Part shown: one piece after another, positions 1 through 9,576 of the stretch
Position numbering within the stretch: position 1 is the first letter of the stretch
How the letters are laid out: every line of letters begins with the position of its first letter
From: Smittium culicis
Taxonomy: Eukaryota; Kickxellomycota; Harpellomycetes; Harpellales; Legeriomycetaceae
NCBI GenBank assembly: GCA_001970855.1
Contig: LSSN01003713.1
Coordinates: forward strand, 1 to 11,192
DNA length: 11,192 bases
Direction of reading: 5' to 3'
The notes under the pieces: model-generated
Databases searched by the model: none
Told to the model about the DNA's origin: nothing
Seen by the model: only the letters and a program-made list of their open reading frames with translations
Translations under genes and position numbers: made by a program

Positions 1-2894
1 TTGTATTCTTCTTGTACTTCAGGGAATGGAATAAAGTGCAAAGATCTGCTATCTTTTACACCCATGCTATCAAAAGTAGCTTGTTGGATAAATGGTCTCA
101 AGCTAAGATAAATGTGCTCAGTGATAAATGGAGTAAATGGAGCTAAGATACGACACATATCAAAAAGTACAGTGAACAAAGTTGAGAGTGAGGCCAAAGT
201 ATTATCTAGGCCTTCGTCACCTTTAAGTCTCTTTCTGTTAAATCTGACGTACCAATTTGTGAGATGGTCAACAATGCGCAATAGACCAGGAACTACAGTA
301 TAAAGGCGATATTCGTCCATTTCAGTTCTTACAAATTGAATAAGAGATTGAGTAGAAGCCATAATCCATTTATCCATTACGTTATCTTTTGAAACGTGGT
401 GGGAGATAGTAGCAAAGTCAATACCTTGCTCTTGCTTCAAAAGTTCGACTTGGTTGAGGAAGAAGCGTGAAGCGTTGAACCATGGTAAAAAGATGCGGGA
501 AACTATCTCACGGACACCTTCCTCCTTGAAGCGTAAAAATTCACCACGAACAACAGGGGAGTTTATCAAGTATAAACGTAGTGCATCAGCACCATGTTTA
601 TCTAGAACTTCGGTAGGATCAGGATAGTTCTTAAGTCTTTTACTCATTTTCTTACCGTCGCCAGCCAAGACCAACCCACTGCAGATCAAGTTTTTCCATG
701 GAGCCACACCTCTGAGATGTACAGAAAGAACTAGTAAAGAGTAAAACCAACCTCTAGTTTGATCAATACCTTCAGAAATAAAGTCAGCAGGGTATTTTTC
801 TTCGAAAAGGTCCTTGTTTTCGAATGGATAGTGGTTTTGTGAGAAAGGCATACTTCCGGACTCAAACCAGCAATCAAATACTTCTTCAATTCTCTTCAGC
901 ATACCATTTCCAGATGGGCTTGGAATTTGGATTCCATCAATGGACTCTCTGTGCAAATCAGTGATAGGAGAAATTCCAGAAAGTTGTTCTAGTTCAGCAA
1001 CTGAGCCAACACAGACAAGTTCAGTGAAGTCTTCATTGGTCCAAAGGGGAATAGGTGTACCCCAGAATCTAGATCTGGAAATGTTCCAATCACGAGCGTT
1101 TCCAAGCCAGTTAGCAAAGCGTTTTTCCTTGACGTTGTTTGGAACCCAGTGAGTTTTGGCGTTAGCATCCAATAATTTTTGTTGAATGTCACGAACTTTG
1201 ACAAACCAGGAAGGAATGGCTTTATAAATCAAGGGGATGTCAGATCTCCAGCAAATTGGGTAGCTGTGAACAAGAGTTCCTTGTTTAATGAGGTTACCAG
1301 AGAGCTTGAGGCGTTTCATGATATCTTTATCAGCATCTTTTACATAAACACCAACAAAATCAGATACTTCAGGAGTATATCTACCATCTTCATCAACAGG
1401 GCAAGGAACACCAGAAATCTCATCTATAACGCCATTGTCTAAGCAGACACGGTAATCGTCTTCACCAAAACCAGGGGCTTGATGAACAATACCAGTACCA
1501 TCCTCATCAGTGACGTACATGTCTATAAGAACGCGATAGGCTCTAGATTCGTATTTTTCTTTAAAGTAGTCGAACAAGGGGATATACTTAATTCCAGCTA
1601 GTTCAGAGCCAAGGTGTTTGGAGATAATTTTAAATTTAGCTTTTTTTGGGTCCTTGTAGATTGAAGCTAGACGATTTTCAGATAAGATAAAGTGTTTTGA
1701 AGACTCTTCATCAAAAATCTTGATGTATTGGATTTTTGGGTTTGCACACAAGGCCAAGTTACTTGGTAAGGTCCATGGAGTAGTTGTCCAGGCGAGTAAG
1801 TAGGTATTTTCTTGGTCGATAACTTTGAAACCAACAACTACGGCAGGATCAGTTACGTCCTTATAACTTTGACTTGCTTCAAAGTTAGAAAGGGGGGTTT
1901 TACATCCAGTAGTGTATGGCATAACTTTAACACCGCGGTATACTTGACCTTTATCGAATAGTTGTTTGAAAACCCACCAAACACTTTCCATGAAGGAAAT
2001 ATTTAGGGTTTTGTAGTCATTTTTGAAGTCGATCCATCTTCCTAATCTTTCAACAGTTTTTTCCCATTCGGAAGCATATCTCATAACAATAGAACGACAA
2101 GCTGCATTGTACTTATCAATGCCCATATCCAAAACATCCTGTTTGAACTAAAGAAAGAGGTAAGAAGTGAGATGGTGTTAATACTGATAGAAGGAAGATA
2201 CCAAGCAAGATTACTTGATATATATATTAATTTATTGAAACTCCAAAGTATAATATAAGAAAAAGGCTATATTTAGGAAATGAAATAAGAAAATAGTTAC
2301 TCTAATTCCTAAAGATTTGTCAATTTCGTATTCTACAGGCAAGCCGTGGCAATCCCAACCAAATCTTCGTTCGACGTAATGTCCGGTGTTGTGAGCATAT
2401 CTTGTGATAATGTCCTAATATAAAGGCGGGGTATAAAAAATTGTATTTTAGAAAGAACGATTAAAAGATGAGGTAAAATGCGATAAATAAAGAAAAACCA
2501 ACCTTGATAGTTCCGGCCAAAAGATGACCATAATGGGGCAAACCAGTGGCAAAAGGGGGACCATCATAGAAAGTGAAGTGTTTTTTTCCTTTTGAGAGTT
2601 CAACTGAAGTTCTAAAAGCATCAATTTCTCTCCAGAAGTCCAAAACGCCTTCTTCGGCTTTTGGGAAAGAAAATTGACCAGTTGCTAAGCAAATAAAATT
2701 AAGAGAGGTTGTTAAAATATAAATATATTACTTATGTGCCAAAATGAAACTGTAGAATTAGTAGGGGCTGTATATTGCATGAAGATTGTAATTGTATATT
2801 TATTTTGAATAGGACAGTGCGTGAGAAGAGAGTAATATGAATTGTGAGGAGTTGAAATGGTTATGAGAGAAAGTTTACCTTGAGATTCGGCCAT
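1..2894 (-). CDS. Isoleucyl-tRNA synthetase, cytosolic (partial, C-terminus beyond window)
   Basis: Class I aminoacyl-tRNA synthetase that charges tRNA-Ile in the cytosol and hydrolyses mischarged Val-tRNA. Join of complement exons 2879-2894, 2503-2684, 2301-2414 and 1-2147; all junctions keep frame and restore family sequence. Seen: class I HIGH motif as HYGH at residues 56-59 ([13 protein letters not shown]); [16 protein letters not shown] in exon 3; CP1 editing domain with [12 protein letters not shown] (about 223-234) and [18 protein letters not shown] (about 321-338, including the editing Asp region); [17 protein letters not shown]; the KMSKS loop as [14 protein letters not shown] (KMSKR at 604-608); and the start of the anticodon-binding helical domain (DKWI, from about residue 695). 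The 819 residues seen compare with roughly 1,050-1,150 in eukaryotic homologues, so the tail is missing only because of the window edge. The start ATG has A at -3 and G at +4. The first exon is only 16 nt. No mitochondrial targeting peptide is visible, so this is the cytosolic form (often called ILS1 in yeasts). Confidence 0.96.
2148..2300 (-). other. Intron 3 of the isoleucyl-tRNA synthetase gene
   Basis: 153-nt intron, donor GTAACT, acceptor CTTTAG, phase 0, between KSLGIR and [22 protein letters not shown] branch-point-like sequence lies about 35 nt before the acceptor, followed by a pyrimidine-rich run. Confidence 0.88.
2415..2502 (-). other. Intron 2 of the isoleucyl-tRNA synthetase gene, unusual donor
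   Basis: 88-nt intron between GTIK and DIITRY, phase 0, with donor GTTGGT in place of the GTA-type donor of the other introns and acceptor TATATTAG. Joining at these sites gives [20 protein letters not shown], the expected family sequence. A donor 4 nt further downstream would break the frame. Confidence 0.85.
2685..2878 (-). other. Intron 1 of the isoleucyl-tRNA synthetase gene
   Basis: 194-nt intron, 5' GTAAAC and 3' TTTGCTTAG, phase 1, splitting an alanine codon directly after MAESQ. Without splicing the frame reads into the intron and stops at about 2712. An internal TACTAATTCTACAG looks like a branch point plus acceptor, but using it leads to an in-frame stop within about a dozen codons, so the distal acceptor is chosen. 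Confidence 0.85.
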
Positions 2895-3908
2895 AGTTTC
2901 TAATAAGCTTTTACTTTACTTGAATCTTATAAAGCGAGAAGCTAGATGTAAACTGAGTAAAATTTATTTGTGTGTAAGAATAAAACGAAAAGCTGACTTT
3001 ATTTATTTTACTTTTTTAAAGAAAATCGTTTTATTAATGATTAAAGCTGCTTATATGGACTAAAATTCGGCTGAATATCTTCCTTTTTCAAATAGGAATT
3101 TTGCTGATTTTCTTACAAATTCTCGCATATCGAAAAAAAAAAAAGCGAGTAAATCTTCCATTTGCTACTCCCTACACTCATTAGCTAGCAGTTTTTATTA
3201 AATAAAGATTATTGGTCAAACTTACTTTTCAACATAATAACTCTCTATTTTTGGCCACTTATATATCATCTCCCAGAAAAAAATTTTTTATTGACTCAGA
3301 TTAAGCCTATAATCGATCAGCGATTTAAGAATATTGTACATCTAGTTTTGCCTATTATTAGTCACTATGTATTAATTAATAAGCGAATAAAATACGCAGC
3401 TTAACATGTGCTAACCAATAGCTGTCAACTCCATTACTCTATTTTCACAAAAACCTACCAATTAATTGCTGCGGCTTTACACCTATCTACTATAACTACG
3501 CTATTTTTACAACTCTAACACACTTTAACCGCTATTAATGAGGTTACATTTATCTATTGATGTATCTATTAATATCTTAATAACATTAATACTATGGTTT
3601 TGTATATATACAATATTCTCTTTCTCTGCGTACAACTAGTACACATCTCATATCCTCCGAACCTTTTTTAACATTATTTTATTAGACCCAATTTATTAAT
3701 TTGTTTTTTAAAAAAGTTGCTTCATAATATCTCTAAATATTATTTAATAACTAATCATGTTCGCTATTTATAAAGCTCTGCCCATTTTTATGATTTTTTA
3801 ATATACTTTCTATTTATGTCTATACCTACCATCTACTAAAAAGAAAAAAAGAGTTGAATCTTCTAGCATCGTTAATAAAAATTTGTCCTCCAAATAAAAA
3901 AAATGCTT
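2895..3908. other. Intergenic region, about 1 kb
   Basis: AT-rich DNA between the synthetase start codon and the stop codon of the membrane-protein gene. It should hold the synthetase promoter (right to left) and the 3' flank of the membrane-protein gene. I see no coding frame of note, no tRNA-like cloverleaf and no clear AATAAA polyadenylation signal. The only distinctive element is a 12-nt poly(dA) tract at 3133-3144. Confidence 0.6.
3122..3149. promoter_or_regulatory. Poly(dA:dT) tract flanked by CTCGC/GCGAG
   Basis: Twelve consecutive A residues (3133-3144), flanked by a 5-bp inverted pair CTCGC (3122-3126) and GCGAG (3145-3149), about 240 bp upstream of the synthetase start codon. Poly(dA:dT) tracts are known nucleosome-excluding promoter elements in fungi. 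The role here is inferred from position only, and homopolymers are common in such AT-rich DNA. Confidence 0.25.
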
Positions 3909-6358
3909 TCATGATAAAGAACCATAGCCCAAAGTCCCAATCGTAGGCCTCCGTGCGCTAGATTCTGGACCTGGCCATTGTATATTCATATGGTTCGTTT
4001 CACTTGATTCTTCTATCCCCATATCGCTCGACTGGTTGATCCATGGAATGTCGTTTAAATGTGATTCTTTACTGATAACTGGGTAATTGGGATCGCACCC
4101 TACCCGCTTTGCCTCTAAATAAATCATATCTATCTCCCATTGATACACTCCATTCGGCCCAAACGCCTCTTCCTCAAAGTCAAGTTCATGAACACTATTT
4201 AAAAATACTCTTTTAATCGCATCCCCATTTTCAATACTTTGGTGATGCCCCTCTGGAATATACCTGATTGATGACTGGTTATATTCACTTGATACATCCG
4301 CAATTAAATGTTCATTGTTCCCACTTGTGTAATTACTAGTATACCTCTTATCTCTGCTAATACCGTCCAAACTAGAATTCATCAAATTACTGGCTTTATT
4401 TTTATGCACATCAGCACCCATATTTATCGCCTTAGTGTTGGAATTGCTAGAAATATGATTTAATGCCTTTGGTAAATTTGTATTTATTACCATGTGATGA
4501 TCCCTATTTATGTGCTCTTTTTTATCTAAAATACTATTTACATTTGGGTGACTTGAAGAATGTGCAGGTTTATTAACCCAATACACCTCTTTCCCTCCTT
4601 TAGTGTACCTCATCCCAGCTTTTAGTCTCTTTTCACTGATAATCCTATTTTTACTCGAAATCTTAATCAAATTTTTGCTAATACTGCTATTATCATTCAT
4701 CTCGTTAATATTAGAGTCGCTATCGGAACTGTTTGAGAATTTTGTTCCAAGTTCCCTTGGATACATTATATCAATATTATCAGCTTCATTGCTACTTAAA
4801 ATGGCTGATTGAGGCTCGGACCCGCTAAAATCTCCTGTATTTTTGTAAAATTATGACTGAATTAGGAAAATAATAATATAGACTAAATTACTATATCAAA
4901 ATTTTAAAAATTTACCTGCGCTAGAAGGAATTGATGAATCTACAGTATCTATTGTGTCATCTTGCACTATAGGATCAAAATGATGATATGTATAATACGA
5001 CCCGCTCCAAGCTGACTTCAAATCTGAAATAACATCCCCAAAATACAACGAATCTTTAAAAGAGTATGAAAGCCGCATCCTGGAAAAATTCTTATATTCT
5101 GTTGGAATATACTCAAGATGTGAAAAGTATAGGGAATGTGCATATGCTGCGATAATCATTTCAAAGCAAATTAGTGAATTTTGAATCAAGACTGCCATCT
5201 TCCCTGCAGAATCATCAGACCTTGAATTAAAACTAGACGCAATAGATAGAACGAATCCTTGCCAATATGAAAAGAAAACTATTGCTTTAACACAAAGGAA
5301 TTTAGGTAGCGGCCTAGTTTTTTTTTTTAAAGTTTTTTAGTAAAATATGTTTTAGTGTCTGAAGTTATAAATCAAAGAACAAAGAAAACAAAACAAGTTT
5401 TTATCATTACTTCCATTGAGACAAATCTTTGTATGTAGCTAAATACATAACTGCGAGACAGTAAAGCGAAAGTGAAATGCTTATATTGTATGTTAGTTGT
5501 ATCCATAAAAATGGGCTTAACAACCGCCAATCCCCCTCTACATAAAGTCCGAACCAGTCGAAGAGTATGGTGATTATAGCCAAAAGCGGTTTAACAACGA
5601 CATACTGAAGAATCCCACGCTTAATAAATAAATAATCGTACGGATCGCTCATCTATAGTTTTATTTAGTATTAGATGTTCTTATGAAATGGTTAGATTAC
5701 ACTAATAGGGGCAAATATTTGATAAAGAAAATAATTACATCGAAGGATTTTTTAAGATAATGGACGGGCCAAAATAAATCAATTTGAGGTCGTTTATGCA
5801 TTAAAACTATAAATGCCCTTTCTCCTCCCATATACCCGAGAAGCAAGCTTACGAAACAGTAAATAACAAAAGCCTAAAAAAATAAAAAAATGTATAAAGC
5901 CTAACTAATAAGATATTAATAATAAAGGATATTTTACTTACTTCATACACATCTCTAATGGTGTCGAAATAGTGCGCATAATCTTGGAATTGCATACTAT
6001 ACCAAGAGGATAGGGAATAAATCGGCACTCTAAGATTTTTTTTTTTATAAAATAGAGGATTTTATGGATTTTTAATGTGCGGAAATAGTGGTGCTAAGTT
6101 AGAATTATTATAAATAGCCCAAATACATTATTAAAATTCGTATTATCCATCGCTGTAAAGTCTACAGAGGTTTAATAAAATAATATTTTTTATTAGTTAA
6201 TTATATATATAAAGGCTCATACTAAAAAAAATAAAGTCAAGAAAATTTACTGGTTTATAGTAGTTTTTTAGGTGAGTAACAATCGAATATAAGGAACATA
6301 TCGTAGCTGCCCATGCAAAAAAACCACAGATTCTAATGAAAAATTCTAATGAAGGCAT
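3909..6358 (-). CDS. TMEM184/Ost-alpha family seven-span membrane protein (DUF300, Solute_trans_a)
   Basis: Complete gene, 643 residues, as a join of complement exons 6251-6358, 6127-6161, 5942-6029, 5739-5873, 5411-5652, 4916-5313 and 3909-4834; every join keeps frame and rebuilds family sequence. Signatures: HLKNYYKPTLQRWIIRIL (about 29-46), VPIYSLSSW, DTIRDVYEAFVIY, LLLGYMGGERAF, HKRPQIDLFWPVHYL, RGILQYVVVKPLLA, PLPKFLCVKAIVFFSYWQGF and a helix with NSLICFEM. Seven hydrophobic segments lie at about 7-28, 39-57, 78-101, 136-158, 170-195, 210-231 and 242-266. The hydrophilic C-terminal tail is rich in Ser, Asn and Asp. It carries KRLKAGMRYTKGGKEVYW (about 404-421) and DPNYPVISK (about 583-591), which I recall from fungal members. 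Family proteins are vacuolar or plasma-membrane proteins linked to solute transport or signalling; the substrate here is unknown. The stop is TGA. Start ATG at 6358 gives a family-like N-terminus and has A at -3. Confidence 0.93.
4835..4915 (-). other. Intron 6 of the TMEM184-like gene
   Basis: 81 nt, donor GTAAAT, acceptor ATACAG, phase 1, restoring a Gly codon in IPSSAGDFSGSEPQS. It joins the membrane part to the hydrophilic tail exon. This tail is poorly conserved, so the join rests on frame, splice signals and the fungal-type blocks further on. Confidence 0.78.
5314..5410 (-). other. Intron 5 of the TMEM184-like gene
   Basis: 97 nt, donor GTAATG, acceptor AAAACTAG, phase 2, restoring a Lys codon in KDLSQWKPLPKFLCVK. 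Near the acceptor is a run of 11 A on the coding strand in place of the usual pyrimidine tract. Confidence 0.85.
5653..5738 (-). other. Intron 4 of the TMEM184-like gene
   Basis: 86 nt, donor GTAATT, acceptor ACTATAG, phase 0, between LKKSFD and MSDPYDYLFIKRG. The exon after it happens to begin with ATG, which can mislead gene callers into starting a gene there. Confidence 0.85.
5874..5941 (-). other. Intron 3 of the TMEM184-like gene
   Basis: 68 nt, the shortest here. Donor GTAAGT, acceptor TTTTTTTAG, phase 0, between IRDVYE and AFVIYC. Confidence 0.9.
6030..6126 (-). other. Intron 2 of the TMEM184-like gene
   Basis: 97 nt, donor GTATTT, acceptor AAATCTTAG, phase 2. It splits the second Ile codon of RILIIVPIY. 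A CTAAC branch-like element is present. The preceding exon is only 35 nt long. Confidence 0.8.
6162..6250 (-). other. Intron 1 of the TMEM184-like gene
   Basis: 89 nt, donor GTAAAT, acceptor CTCTGTAG, phase 0, between LKNYYKP and TLQRW. A TTAACTAAT branch-point-like sequence lies inside. Confidence 0.85.
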
Positions 6359-6590
6359 TTTGTGGTGTATTTGATGATATGATTTATCTAGTTTTGATCG
6401 GTTATGGTTCTACATGTATCTAGTCCTTTTTGGACCCTAAAATGAATTGTACTTTTTATTGAAGCAAAATAATCGAATCGTTTTAAAAGAAAAAAAGTTC
6501 TTAAAATTTTAGAATAGAGTAGTTAATATAGGTTTAAATCTGTTGGTTTATTTATCTTTATTTTTTGAGAGAAAAACAATAAAAAGATAA

Positions 6591-6606
6591 TTGTTATTGT
6601 TATTGT
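6591..6606. repeat. Short tandem repeat, unit TTGTTA
   Basis: A 6-bp unit repeated about 2.7 times, starting roughly 230 bp upstream of the TMEM184-like start codon. Probably simple-sequence slippage. Confidence 0.6.
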
Positions 6607-7190
6607 ATACCCTTATTCACTCCAGCACAAAACTATAATGATTTTAACTTAGCTTCAGATATTCATATTACTAAATAGCTTTCGCTAAACACTGCATTTA
6701 TGGCGTTTTATTTCTGTTGGAATTAATTTTTATAAATAAAAATAAGATATTGCTATTTATTGGCCAAATGCTATTTTGGGGGTAATTGGTTACTGGATGA
6801 GATTTTATGTATTAATATTAAACTAAAAAAAAAGAGCTTGAAAAAAATAAATAAATATCAGCAAATCATCACAAGATTAAAATATTAAGCCCACTCCGCT
6901 ATATAATATACCTAAATAATATATTCAATAAAATAAATCATTACCATTTAAAAATATTTTAAAACTTATATATTAACAATATGAGAAAACGCTTTATTAC
7001 ACTAAGCATAATTAGTAGAAACTGAAAACATTGGATTTTAATTACTCATCCACTTTTCAAATTGTGTTGAACATGGCAAGTACAAGATGTAATTGAAAAT
7101 CCCTTCAAAAGAAATAGAATTGGGTGTATACAACCATTTCTCTACGTGTATGTACTATTCTATGGTTTATTTATAATATAGATAATATTA

Positions 7191-7212
7191 TATATTAGTA
7201 TATATTAGTATA
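7191..7212. repeat. Tandem repeat, 10-bp unit TATATTAGTA
   Basis: Two perfect adjacent copies (7191-7200 and 7201-7210) plus 2 bp. Low-complexity AT context, with no evident function. Confidence 0.6.
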
Positions 7213-8176
7213 AATTTGAGATCAACTAATATATGAAAGAAATCGCCTGAAATATATAATTTATACTTAGATGCATAAAAGCTAATAGGAAAATAGATAT
7301 TAATGAAATGTAAGTATCAAAATGTGACACCTAAAAATGTCTTGTAATACAAAATTGTAAAAATCTAATTTTTCAAGCTCATTAAAAAAACGATTAAAAA
7401 TAGAAAATTTTAATAAATCATTCATTATTTGACTGTATTTTATAATGGTTTCATTTTCTATTTTAAAAATAATACATGTAAATCAAGTTTTGCGTACACA
7501 TCTCAAACCAAATCTTTATTAATTATGAGACTAATTTTTAAGTATAAATTATAAGTTATACATTTCATCATTATTTTAATTTATATATGGCATGTTTATG
7601 CGAAAAATAAACATAATATAACTATAAATCTATACAGTTTTTATCGGTATTAACTAATAATCTATATTCTTTGTGCTAAAAATATTGAATCTGTCGATAT
7701 TTTACATTCTAAAACAGATTCGCCTATTTAGAAGTTTTTTCAATATATAAATATAAAATAATCGTTGGTTTACAATAATAACTCTTAAAAATTAGCTTAT
7801 TATAATTTTTAAATAAGAAAAAATATATAATTAAACAATATGAATCAAAATCAAAAGCTAAATCGAGTTATTTAAAGAGATAACTATAAGTGTTAAAATA
7901 TAATACGCTCCTTTAAAATAAATCAAACAAAATAATTTTTAACTAAATCTGAATGCAAATTTGTTGCTAAAATAAGTGAATATCATGAATTCAAACATGT
8001 ACAAATACTGCAAAACCCTGTCCAAATGAAAAAAACATCCTAACATATAATTTAAAGAAAAAATATTCAAATCAAATTATAAACTTTTTTAAATATTTAA
8101 AGTAATTTCTATCAAATTTAAAAATAAGCATTTTATACCATATCGATTAAATAATTTATCAACTAGATAGAACTCT

Positions 8177-8219
8177 ATAATAAGCATGATTATCTTATCA
8201 AAAAAATCAAGCTTATTAT
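8177..8219. repeat. Inverted repeat, 15-bp arms with one mismatch
   Basis: The left arm 8177-8191 (ATAATAAGCATGATT) pairs with the right arm 8205-8219 (AATCAAGCTTATTAT), with a single mismatch at 8186/8210 and a 13-nt loop. It includes GC-containing positions, so it is better than the background of AT palindromes. It could form a hairpin or be the remnant of a small inverted-repeat element. Confidence 0.6.
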
Positions 8220-8256
8220 TATAATGAATAATTTAATATAGCAATATTATTCAAAT

Positions 8257-8279
8257 ATATGAATTATATGAATTATATG
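8257..8279. repeat. Tandem repeat, 9-bp unit ATATGAATT
   Basis: Two perfect copies plus ATATG. It lies about 40 bp after the inverted repeat. Probably slippage in AT-rich DNA. Confidence 0.6.
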
Positions 8280-9096
8280 CAGTAAAACCTATAATATTGC
8301 GGCACTTTGAGATGACAAACCTCTAAGATGGCAACTTTATGAATATTAATTTAAAAAAAATATTGACTTTTGTTTGAAGCATACCTCATTTTTATCAAAG
8401 CGATTTTATAGGATAATTAAATAAATTTTGCGCGTTTCAATAAATTTTATTTAAATTGACTATTTATATTGCAAATAATCTGGCCTATTTTAAAATGCAC
8501 TACGAGAAGGAAGTTCGCAGCTATGTTTGTAAATGGCTATAAAATGAGCCAAAATTTAATTTCTAGAATAGCAACTAAAAAATTTGACTATTCGAATTAA
8601 GTTTTATCTCATTTTTAAAAAAAAAAATTATGCCAATAAATTAATATATTTAGGATATAAAAAGTTTGACGACTTTTGAAAAGTTGTAGCCAGTGCCTTG
8701 TAGTCTATTTTTAGCATTAAAAAAATCATTTTTGCGTTATAAATAATTTCTAAGGGCTGCTTTTTATATTTGGAGCTTACCAAATATGTACAAAATACCC
8801 ATTAGCTATTAAGAGCTAAATTTTCTCAGCTAATTAAAAAAAATATAACTTCATTTTTAGAGTATTTATATTTATTAAACTGTTTAAAAGAAATAAATTA
8901 CTCAAGTCCTTACTCTGAACATCTTTCATTCAATTCTGTTTTAAAATTTATTTAAATTAATTTTGCTTTGCTTTGATCATCTTTGGAAAATATAAATTCA
9001 ATAAATGATTAATAAGCAGAAAAATTAGGAGAGAGGAAAAATAATTATCTATTAATCAAAATATTTTAAGATAATCGAAAATAAAAAGTAACATAA

Positions 9097-9126
9097 GAAA
9101 TTATGAAATTATGAAATTATGAAATT
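9097..9126. repeat. Tandem repeat, 8-bp unit GAAATTAT
   Basis: Three perfect copies at 9097-9104, 9105-9112 and 9113-9120, followed by GAAATT. A minisatellite-like slippage array in non-coding DNA, likely to vary in copy number. Confidence 0.75.
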
Positions 9127-9576
9127 GCTTTAGAACATTATGTTATAAGCTAAAATATTTCTCAATAATAAAAAAAGAGATAAAATATTAAATTATGCTA
9201 ATAACATTCCGGGTACTATAAAAATAATAGCAACATTAAAATATAATGATATAAGCGAGATTGTGTGTCGGAAATTCCTGTTTCTCCACCTAGTTTTTAT
9301 CAAGCGTTTAGACTAGGATTTATTTTTAGGTTCAAAGTAAATAGCTTGTTATTTGAATTTATAAATACTTTTTTTTTATGTATTTTAATTGTTTTTTGTA
9401 AAATTTATGAATGCTGAAAATAAAATAAAACTATTATTCTTACCCATTCATTGAGTTTTTTTCATAACTATTACTATTAGTGTTAAAGATAAAAATATAA
9501 CTTAATTTTTAAAATAAAGTATAATTTTAATTAAATATTTAAAAAAAAAGAAGCATTTCAAAATTAAAAAAACACA

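Larger units (their letters stand above)
6359..9576. other. Gene-free, very AT-rich region
   Basis: About 3.2 kb with stops in all frames and no tRNA-like or rRNA-like structure that I can see. The first few hundred bases should contain the promoter of the TMEM184-like gene. The rest is extremely AT-rich with short tandem repeats, an inverted repeat at 8177-8219, and small less AT-rich islands at about 8290-8340 and 9250-9340. It adjoins a decayed transposase and may itself be decayed transposon sequence, but I find no other recognisable protein remnant. Confidence 0.6.

Noticed and set aside
112..1442. Short plus-strand open frames (112-303, 940-1152, 1179-1442) and a minus-strand one at 989-1204
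   Set aside because: They overlap the synthetase exon in other frames, have no family features, and the synthetase frame is unambiguous.
2740..2770. An internal acceptor TACTAATTCTACAG in synthetase intron 1
   Set aside because: Splicing there leads to an in-frame stop and loses the conserved N-terminus, though it could serve as a distant branch point.
2712..2894. A 60-codon minus-strand frame beginning [10 protein letters not shown]
   Set aside because: Only the first 16 bases are exon; the rest is read-through of intron 1. Splicing gives the proper synthetase sequence.
4603..4812. A 69-codon plus-strand frame with hydrophobic Leu/Ile-rich sequence
   Set aside because: It is the antisense of the low-complexity tail exon of the TMEM184-like gene; Asn/Asp/Ser codons read backwards give apparent hydrophobic runs.
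4896..5652. Separate small membrane proteins starting at 5652 and 5198
   Set aside because: Family alignment shows these are internal exons of one gene; both ATGs are internal Met codons.
1..6358. An apicomplexan such as Cryptosporidium as the source
   Set aside because: AT content alone suggested it, but six introns in one gene, the large gene desert, a pogo-type transposon relic and the fungal-type tail blocks of the membrane protein fit a fungus better. Not excluded without a search.
6359..9576. CRISPR array, tRNA or rRNA genes in the gene-free block
   Set aside because: The repeats are simple AT units without spacers of constant length, and I saw no T-loop GGTTCRA sequence with a matching cloverleaf.
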